Assembly (NCBI RefSeq): GCF_910585845.1
Contig: NZ_CAJUHF010000045.1
Location: 1-28,160, forward strand
Reading direction: 5' to 3'
From: an uncultured Bacteroides sp.
GTDB taxonomy: Bacteria > Bacteroidota > Bacteroidia > Bacteroidales > Bacteroidaceae
Length of the DNA: 28,160 bases
Shown here in pieces: positions 1 through 5,228 of the stretch; position 1 is the first letter of the stretch, and each line of letters starts with the position of its first letter. Under the pieces are notes generated by a model. That model worked only from the letters and a program-made list of their open reading frames with translations, ran no database searches and was not told the origin of the DNA. A program made the translations under genes and the position numbers.

Positions 1-112
1 GCGCAAAGATACGCTGGGTTGCGATGCGTGTCAAGGCGGAAAATAGAATGGTTACCTTTTCAATGAACGAGATGCCGTCAATCAATATGTTGTTACACTT
101 TGCCCCAAACTC
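1..112 (-). mobile_element. Transposase-like fragment at window edge
   Basis: Read on the minus strand in the frame next to the truncated gene at 112-456, this stretch is open to the window edge and contains EFGAKCNNILIDGISFIEK. From memory this resembles the (V/H)FGAK-N-IQIDGISFIE segment of IS5/IS1182-like transposases of Bacteroidetes. After FIEK the similarity fades. No terminal inverted repeat or target duplication is visible, so it looks like an internal relic rather than a clean insertion end. The assignment rests on motif memory only. Confidence 0.35.
4..34 (-). promoter_or_regulatory. Bacteroides-type promoter reading off the left edge
   Basis: On the minus strand TATCTTTG (4-11) lies 20 nt downstream of a TTG (32-34), which fits the Bacteroides -33/-7 pattern. 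It would drive transcription leftward out of the window, so its gene is not visible. Confidence 0.4.
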
Positions 113-456
113 TACTGTCCATCGTTTCTACGAGATGTAAACTCTTTAATACTCTCAATTGTAGCATAAAATCCCGTACCACCAATATGAAACTTATTCT
201 CATTAATTGTACCTATACTTTCTGTGTAAAATTTAGGTAGCTTTGTGAATGTAAATACTCTAGATAAATAAATATGATCGTATCTTTCCAAATCAATATT
301 CGAATCAAGTATTAATTCAAATGGAATATGATTGTCGTACAAGAATCCTGCAATCTTTAATAATGCTAAATTGGGATGACGCGTTCCATTGTCTAAAAGG
401 TCTGCATCAACCAATCCTATACATTTATACATTAGAGGTACTCTTAATGCTTTCAT
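112..456 (-). pseudogene. N-terminal remnant of a radical-SAM-like protein
   Basis: The ORF encodes 114 residues. GLVDADLLDNGTRHPNLALLKIAG near the N-terminus and KFHIGGTGF further on resemble the N-terminal, cobalamin-binding-like half of Bacteroides accessory radical SAM proteins, which are normally over 300 residues. The protein stops before any CxxxCxxC iron-sulfur motif, and a transposase-like fragment follows directly, so the gene is almost certainly truncated. Its ATG overlaps the end of the XRE gene by 4 bp, which indicates translational coupling. The family call is from motif memory. A free-standing small protein is the alternative. Confidence 0.5.
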
Positions 457-668
457 TCTTTTCTATTCTTTATCGACCACAAAAGATCTTTCACATCTAC
501 ATCAAGTGCCTTCGCGATGGCCACCAATGTTTCTAAATTGGGTTGCATAGTGTTGGTACACCATTTTGAAACAGTAGCAGGATCTTTTCCTACTTGTTCT
601 GACAACCATTTATTGGTACGTTTCTTTTCAGCAAGCACCACTTTAAGACGATTTATATCCTGTGCCAT
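453..668 (-). CDS. XRE-family helix-turn-helix regulator
   Basis: This 71-residue protein is a single Cro/C1-type HTH domain (about residues 7-62). Helix 2-turn-helix 3 is WLSEQVGKDPATVSKWCTN, followed by QPNLETLVAIAKALDVDVKDLL, the usual XRE ending. It starts 51 bp after the DUF3791 gene stop at 720 and I see no separate promoter, so it may be the fourth gene of that operon. The next gene overlaps it by 4 bp. Similar short XRE proteins in Bacteroides accompany mobile or restriction-type accessory genes. Its target is unknown; autoregulation of the cluster is an inference. Confidence 0.85.
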   Translation of the reverse strand: MAQDINRLKVVLAEKKRTNKWLSEQVGKDPATVSKWCTNTMQPNLETLVAIAKALDVDVKDLLWSIKNRKE

Positions 669-719
669 ATCTATATTAATCTTAATCTGTAAGTATCGTA
701 AATATCTTCTTTGTATACC

Positions 720-938
720 CTATTTCGTTTCTTGATGCTCCTTCCAGATTTCTTCAGCCAAATATTTGTCACTTCGACAATGCAAATCTGCTACTCCCTC
801 TTCAATCATATCTGCTGTTTCTGAATTATAGTATATATCTGTCGCTTCATCAATCGAAACTCCATACATTTCACAAATACAAAGAATAATTCTAGCACAC
901 TGGGCACTTCTCATTATTTGTTTGCTATCTTCGCTCAT
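720..938 (-). CDS. DUF3791-like small protein (second copy)
   Basis: A 72-residue, probably all-helical protein containing IILCICEMYGVSIDEATDIYYNS, the helical pattern of the DUF3791 family, and a divergent tail (DLHCRSDKYLAEEIW) aligning with the YDVLHTFSSRYLMEDL tail of the copy at 1405-1623. Its ATG overlaps the DUF3990 stop by 4 bp. As part of a DUF3791-DUF3990-DUF3791 set, it is a candidate antitoxin or adaptor for the central protein. That role is inferred from gene order. The DUF3791 call is weaker here than for the first copy. Confidence 0.65.
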   Translation of the reverse strand: MSEDSKQIMRSAQCARIILCICEMYGVSIDEATDIYYNSETADMIEEGVADLHCRSDKYLAEEIWKEHQETK

Positions 939-1408
939 ACCTGTTCACTATTAATGTAAGTAAGACTTTCTCGCAACATTCTTTCTGTGCGTATACAATA
1001 TTGTATATTGGGCTTTTCAAAACGCAATAGTCCAAGAGCTTCCTCTTGTGATATTTCGTGAGCGAAATATCTATCAAGAGTGAGGATTACTCTATCATTG
1101 GCGATTCCTCCAACAACCATATCGTAATCTCCAACATCTTTTCCATCCCGGCATTGAGCTACAAAATCAAGCCAGTTTTCATCGTAAGAGTCAAATTTCA
1201 AAATTTTCCATTGAGAATCATCATCGAAAGAAAATTCGTATGTGTTGAGCCATGCATGTTGTCCTCTTCTCTTGAAACGCTGTGCATATCTTACAGCCTG
1301 TTCATATAATGAAGTTAGGTAAAAGCCACGACCAAAATCCAGATAATTGCGAGAATGCAGAGTATCTGGAGATTCAACAATAACATTAGATGAATGGTAA
1401 AGTTTCAT
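935..1408 (-). CDS. DUF3990 protein, ADP-ribosyltransferase-like fold
   Basis: This 157-residue protein begins KLYHSSNVIVESPD and continues DFGRGFYLTSLYEQAVRYAQR, the signature of DUF3990. From memory that family belongs to the ADP-ribosyltransferase superfamily: an early YH(S/G)S histidine, a GxGFYLT tyrosine strand followed by a QA...A helix, and a late acidic position. The C-terminal half has DYDMVVGGIANDRV and the EEAL helix typical of the family. The gene overlaps both neighbours by 4 bp. Small ART-like proteins next to small helical partners often form toxin-antitoxin pairs. Toxicity and substrate cannot be read from sequence. There is no signal peptide, so it acts in the cytoplasm. Confidence 0.8.
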   Translation of the reverse strand: MKLYHSSNVIVESPDTLHSRNYLDFGRGFYLTSLYEQAVRYAQRFKRRGQHAWLNTYEFSFDDDSQWKILKFDSYDENWLDFVAQCRDGKDVGDYDMVVGGIANDRVILTLDRYFAHEISQEEALGLLRFEKPNIQYCIRTERMLRESLTYINSEQV

Positions 1409-1623
1409 GCTTCTAAAACTCCTTTCTCCCTCATATATTCAGTAAGATCTTCCATCAAGTATCTAGAGCTGAATGTGTGAAGCACATCGTATGAGGGAAC
1501 GATGTATTCATATAAAATACCTGATACTTTTAATCGGCTATATATTTCCTTTTGTGGCAATTTCAGCAGTATGGAAAGTTTGCTTATGCAAAACGTCACA
1601 AATTCAAGTGTCTTTTTATCCAT
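1405..1623 (-). CDS. DUF3791 family protein (first copy)
   Basis: A 72-residue helical protein with the clear DUF3791 pattern: LEFVTFCISKLSILLKLPQ, then SGILYEYIVPSYDVLHTFSS, RYLMEDLTEYMREKGV. It is the first gene of the minus-strand operon, downstream of a promoter at 1688-1716, and overlaps the DUF3990 start by 4 bp. DUF3791 and DUF3990 genes commonly sit side by side, so an antitoxin or partner role is plausible but not shown by the sequence. Confidence 0.8.
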   Translation of the reverse strand: MDKKTLEFVTFCISKLSILLKLPQKEIYSRLKVSGILYEYIVPSYDVLHTFSSRYLMEDLTEYMREKGVLEA

Positions 1624-1687
1624 AATATCTTACCTTATTATAAAATTATACTAATTATTTGTCCTGCTTTTATAGCTTAACTATAAG

Positions 1688-1716
1688 CAAAAGTAATAAG
1701 AATATATGAGAACAAA
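1688..1716 (-). promoter_or_regulatory. Promoter of the DUF3791/DUF3990 operon
   Basis: On the minus strand TACTTTTG (1688-1695) matches TAnnTTTG, with TTTG (1713-1716) 17 nt upstream. This leaves a leader of roughly 60 nt before the ATG at 1623. Confidence 0.55.
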
Positions 1717-1810
1717 GACGATTTTGTTGATTTACTTCGATTTTTCTTAAAAATATTATCAAAAGATTGAATCATGATGCATTTATTTGAAAGATTTTAA
1801 GCATATCATC

Positions 1811-1867
1811 ATTTTCTTGGGTACTTGCTGTGGTTTCTTGGGTACTAGATTCATTTTCTTGGGTACT
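1811..1867. repeat. Array A: three copies, 21-bp period
   Basis: The word TTTCTTGGGTACT recurs in copies starting at 1811, 1832 and 1853, exactly 21 bp apart. The bases between copies are not conserved. The array lies upstream of the DUF3791 promoter in the gene-poor stretch. Confidence 0.8.
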
Positions 1868-1994
1868 TTATTGTGGAGTACAATTATCAACCAGGCCTTT
1901 CTACGTAATAAGTAAGAAAACAATCTTCGTATGAACTTTACAGAAATTAGTAAAACGCCTCATATACAAAAGTATGGACTTTAAGATGATTTGA

Positions 1995-2041
1995 ATTATT
2001 GAGCTATAACTCGATATTTTTTAGACTTATAGCTCAATAAT
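1995..2041. repeat. Perfect 15-bp inverted repeat
   Basis: Arms 1995-2009 and 2027-2041 (ATTATTGAGCTATAA and its complement) flank a 17-nt loop. There is no T-tract, so it is not a typical intrinsic terminator. It stands alone in the gene-poor stretch 1624-2750. Confidence 0.75.
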
Positions 2042-2378
2042 ACCCATTATTCTCATTTGCAGAAATTAATTTTATTCGATAAATACTACTTGTTCAATGG
2101 TATTAGAACATACTGAACATAACAATATTATTGAAGTTTTCCCTTGAACTACTATACATGTCATATAGATGTATTATTTATGTATTATACACCCAACCCA
2201 AATCAAGAAAATGTAGCAGTTTTGTGCTTCTTATGCCTTTTCTTTTGGTTGTTCGGGTAGAATATCATACCTTTGCATTGGTTTTGTAACATGTTGATTA
2301 TCAGTGCTTGTTTTGATTCTTGCAACATGGACGCAACATCCGGTGCTAACGCATTGATAGTGAATGATAGTTGATTTT

Positions 2379-2437
2379 TAAGAAGTAATGTAATGCCCCA
2401 TAACATTACTTCTTATGGGGCATTACATTACTTCTTA
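2379..2437. repeat. Perfect 25-bp inverted repeat with 9-nt loop
   Basis: Arms 2379-2403 and 2413-2437 are exact complements around the loop CATTACTTC. Each arm contains AAGTAATGTAATGCCCCATA. The loop and inner arms carry TAACATTACTTCTTATG, one base different from the core of the array at 9247-9356. No gene convincingly starts or ends here; a 67-codon minus-strand frame starting inside the arm (to 2203) is not recognisable. The rest of 1624-2750 shows only array A, the 1995-2041 hairpin and array B. Confidence 0.85.
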
Positions 2438-2667
2438 TTTTTACTTCTTTGTATGGGGTGATGCATTCCTCCGAACTAAAAGAGTAATCAGAAATAAATA
2501 TCATATTTCATCCCTCACATCTTTCACCTAATCTATTAATTGTGTAGTATACAGATGATTATGGTGAAACATCTTATGAAAAGAAGAACCCAATTTGCCT
2601 GTACTGTACTATAGTGGTCATGCACGGCATCGCGGAGACGCTTACCACAGTCGTATCCGGTCAAAGC

Positions 2668-2751
2668 TAAGGGTTAGCATGATAATGTTGAGGTTTAGCG
2701 GCATAAACGTGAGGTTTAGCGACATAAACGTGAACTTTAGCCACTCCAAAT
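2668..2751. repeat. Array B: four 21-bp units after the DUF4831 gene
   Basis: Units start at 2668, 2689, 2710 and 2731. Units 2 and 3 differ by one base; the outer two are degenerate. The core GTTTAGCGACATAAAC is itself an inverted repeat, GTTTA-N6-TAAAC. The array runs to the stop codon of the minus-strand DUF4831 gene and would be in its 3' untranslated region. Confidence 0.85.
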
Positions 2752-3815
2752 TAATTTCCTTCCGTATCTACTTTGACTAATCCTCCCGTAGCAGGGTTGA
2801 ACAACACTTTAATTACAGAATTCTTATTGAACAGTACAGGAGCGAGATATTCGATTACTCCAAACTGCGTAACAGGTATTTCTGCATTATATAACTCTTC
2901 GTTCTGATAGTTCAAGACCATTTGGGCTCTTCCGGGCACATTGTAGGCAATGCCATCAATTTGCTTTTTGGGAGCTTCTTCGGGAATGGCAATACTCTTA
3001 AGGTTAGTTACATTGATATATACAGGGGCACCCGCCAAGTCATCGTTTGCCACTACTCCCAGTTTTTTAGAGAAGCGGAAGGCAACTTCGTTTTTCATCT
3101 CTTTAGGAACGATACGGATGGTGTATATTTTCTCTTCAGTAGCGGTTTTACCGGTGAACATCTCTGTCATGGCACGTTCTTGCAAGGCGAGGTGATCCAG
3201 CATGAGTTTCAGTTGTGCTCCATCTTTGGGCATGTTGTCCGCTTCACCGCGCAGAAGGGCGTTTTTGCTTTCGCGGATGTTGTAGATTTCTTTGGCTACC
3301 AGTTCCGCCATTTTGGCTGTAGAGTTTGCCATCAGGATTTCTTCGGTCAGGAAATCGCTTGGGTTGACGGCGGGGGATTTCTCTTTGGGCTTGGGCTGCG
3401 CCGGAGTTGTATTCTTTTGTCCGCTGCCTAATGGCATATTGATGGACTGTACGATGCCGTCTTTGCTCAGTTCGATGAGTGGAGCTACGGTTTTCTCCTT
3501 CATCTTGACGAAATACACATTATCTTTATCAGGCACTCCGACGACTTCCGTCTGTATTTTGTCCAAGGTCCAGTAAGTGGCCGGTTCGGACGAGACATTG
3601 TTTATGCGTAGGTAGCGTTCGGCATATTTGGAGAATTCTCCAGGAGTATACACGTGCTTGGTTACTTGTACATTGAGTTCGATTTCTGTTTTGGGCAACA
3701 TATAAGTCACTCCGTAGTCTTTGCCACGGGTGACGCCTGCTGTTACTTCTGTTTGTGCCATGGCGGTGGCAGAAAGCAACAGGGCCGAAAGCAGTACGAT
3801 ATTCTTCTTTTTCAT
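2751..3815 (-). CDS. DUF4831 family secreted protein
   Basis: A 354-residue protein with a signal peptide (MKKKNIVLLSALLLSATAMAQ). It matches the Bacteroidetes DUF4831 pattern: VTRGKDYGVTYMLPKTEIEL near the N-terminus, then YTPGEFSKYAERYLRI, and a C-terminal beta-rich part. A proline-rich linker (TTPAQPKPKEKSP) lies around the middle. Biochemical function is unknown; the exported location is inferred from the signal. I chose the Met at 3815, because the upstream in-frame Met at 3878 precedes the promoter at 3851-3878 and lacks a signal sequence. Repeats flank both ends of the gene. Confidence 0.85.
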   Translation of the reverse strand: MKKKNIVLLSALLLSATAMAQTEVTAGVTRGKDYGVTYMLPKTEIELNVQVTKHVYTPGEFSKYAERYLRINNVSSEPATYWTLDKIQTEVVGVPDKDNVYFVKMKEKTVAPLIELSKDGIVQSINMPLGSGQKNTTPAQPKPKEKSPAVNPSDFLTEEILMANSTAKMAELVAKEIYNIRESKNALLRGEADNMPKDGAQLKLMLDHLALQERAMTEMFTGKTATEEKIYTIRIVPKEMKNEVAFRFSKKLGVVANDDLAGAPVYINVTNLKSIAIPEEAPKKQIDGIAYNVPGRAQMVLNYQNEELYNAEIPVTQFGVIEYLAPVLFNKNSVIKVLFNPATGGLVKVDTEGN

Positions 3816-3850
3816 AAGGCGCATTGGTAAATACGTTTTCAGTGAATGGA

Positions 3851-3878
3851 CAAAGTTAATGAAGTTATCTTTTGGCAA
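3851..3878 (-). promoter_or_regulatory. Promoter of the DUF4831 gene
   Basis: On the minus strand TAACTTTG (3851-3858) lies 17 nt downstream of TTG (3876-3878). The transcript would start near 3846 and give a leader of about 30 nt before the ATG at 3815, which decides the start codon. Confidence 0.65.
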
Positions 3879-3908
3879 GAGTAGTATTATAAAAGATTAA
3901 CACAATAT

Positions 3909-4020
3909 CGTCTTATGATATGGTAAGATTCGTCCCATGAGACGGATAATTTCGTCTCGTGAGGCAAAAAAAATCGTCCCGTGAGATAAAATTTTTCATC
4001 TCACGGGACGATTTTTTTTG
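3909..4020. repeat. Array C: four 22-bp direct units plus an inverted unit
   Basis: Units start at 3909, 3931, 3953 and 3975, exactly 22 bp apart, each beginning CGTCYYRTGAGRY or a close variant. A fifth copy (3997 onward) is inverted, and a half copy, CCATGGGACA, follows. The core GTCYC-RY-GRGAC is nearly palindromic, so most differences between direct and inverted units are transitions. The array separates the lactonase gene from the DUF4831 promoter. Confidence 0.85.
3966..4019 (-). terminator. Perfect 22-bp hairpin terminator after the lactonase gene
   Basis: Arms 3966-3987 and 3998-4019 are exact complements, including A8/T8 runs, around a 10-nt loop. On the minus strand the hairpin is followed by the T-run of arm 1, a standard intrinsic terminator 35 bp after the stop at 4054. 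It is built from two units of array C. Confidence 0.75.
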
Positions 4021-4053
4021 TTCCATGGGACAGAATTGGTGTTATCCTTTCTT

Positions 4054-5169
4054 TTATTCCACGAATTGGATGCAAACGGGTTTGTCCACTGTGATGTCCT
4101 GATGCGTATCATGCAGCAAGCCGGTGACTGGATCGCGCTGAAAGACCTGAATCATGCGGCTGTCCCGGCAGGCAACTAAAAGAAATTTCCCGTTTGAAGT
4201 GATGGCAAAGTTGCGCGGATGTACGCCTGTCGGTTGGTAGGCGACTTTTGCCAACATGCCGGTTTTGGGATTGACTTCGAAGATGGCGATGCCGTCATTC
4301 TTCAGTCGGTTGCTGGCGTAGAGGTATTTGCCGTCGGGACTGAGATGGATGTCTGCGCTACCACGCGCACGAAGCGTGTCGGCGGAAATAGTCTGTATCT
4401 TTTCCAATTTTCCCTCCAGATAACTGAAAGCTACGATGTTGCCCGAGAGTTCGCCAATGAGGTAGGCATATTTTCCATTGGGGCTGAACGTCAGATGACG
4501 CGGACCGAAATCAGGTTCCACCTCGATGGCTTCGGCAGAAGGGTGGGGGATGAGGCTCTTGGGATGCATGACGAAGCGCAGAATGCGGTCGGCACTGAAG
4601 TCGGTGGCGAAGATGTAGTTGCCATCCGGCGAGAAGACAGCGCAATGCACGTGGGGTGTGGCTTGTCTATTGGCATCAGGTCCTCCTGTGCTCCCCTCGA
4701 AGAGGCTGTCGGCAGGTTCCAGCGAACCGTCTTTTTTCAGTGGGAATACGGACATGCTTCCACTGCTGTAGTTGGCTGTAAGTACTTCTTTTCCATTGGT
4801 GGAAACATAGCAAGGATCGGCGCCCATCGTCAGTTGGCGGTTCAATAGGCGGAGTTGACCGGTTGCTTTGTCGAAGGAGAAAGCATTGAGCGCTGCCGTG
4901 CTGTCGTTCATCTCGCTGACGGCATAGACGAATCTTCCGTCTTCGGAAGGAACAAGATAGGACGGATTGGGAACTTCGATGGAACTAAGTACGGTTGCAT
5001 TGCCTGTCGACTGGTTGAAGCGGAAGGTATAGATGCCTTTACTTTCACCGTCGGTATATGTGCCCACCAGCATGGTGAGTTCATCATTTCCGTTGTCCGT
5101 TTTTCCTGCCTTGCGGGGCGAACATGCTGCCGTCGCTAATCCAAGCATTAAGAAAAGAAGCTTTCTCAT
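4054..5169 (-). CDS. Lactonase-family beta-propeller lipoprotein (6-phosphogluconolactonase-like)
   Basis: A 371-residue protein of the YbhE/Pgl-like seven-bladed propeller family. It has a lipoprotein signal (LATAAC, lipidated Cys at residue 16). Family motifs are LVGTYTDGESKGIYTFRFN, VPNPSYLVPSEDGRFVYAVSE, TPHVHCAVFSPDGNYIFATD, FGPRHLTFSPNGKYAYLIGEL and GVHPRNFAITSNGKFLLVAC. Relatives hydrolyse 6-phosphogluconolactone or other sugar lactones. An outer-envelope lipoprotein is unlikely to act on a cytosolic phosphosugar, so the true substrate may be another lactone. It lies 59 bp downstream of the GH3 gene on the same strand with no clear promoter between, which suggests one operon. Confidence 0.88.
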   Translation of the reverse strand: MRKLLFLMLGLATAACSPRKAGKTDNGNDELTMLVGTYTDGESKGIYTFRFNQSTGNATVLSSIEVPNPSYLVPSEDGRFVYAVSEMNDSTAALNAFSFDKATGQLRLLNRQLTMGADPCYVSTNGKEVLTANYSSGSMSVFPLKKDGSLEPADSLFEGSTGGPDANRQATPHVHCAVFSPDGNYIFATDFSADRILRFVMHPKSLIPHPSAEAIEVEPDFGPRHLTFSPNGKYAYLIGELSGNIVAFSYLEGKLEKIQTISADTLRARGSADIHLSPDGKYLYASNRLKNDGIAIFEVNPKTGMLAKVAYQPTGVHPRNFAITSNGKFLLVACRDSRMIQVFQRDPVTGLLHDTHQDITVDKPVCIQFVE

Positions 5170-5228
5170 AATTCGATAATGTATTTTTTTAAGGAGTTAC
5201 TCAGGAATTATTCCCTATATCCCTTACT

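Noticed and set aside
2203..2406. 67-codon minus-strand ORF starting in the 25-bp inverted repeat
   Set aside because: Composition and sequence match no family I know, its start lies inside the hairpin arm, and no promoter is visible. Probably an open frame by chance or an unrecognisable relic.
2379..2437. Invertible promoter (phase switch)
   Set aside because: The inverted repeats are separated by only 9 nt, too short to hold a promoter, and no invertase gene or target gene adjoins.
2595..2780. 61-codon plus-strand ORF over array B
   Set aside because: Its apparent protein repeats (RFSGINV, RFSDINV) simply reflect the 21-bp DNA repeat, and it overlaps the DUF4831 stop.
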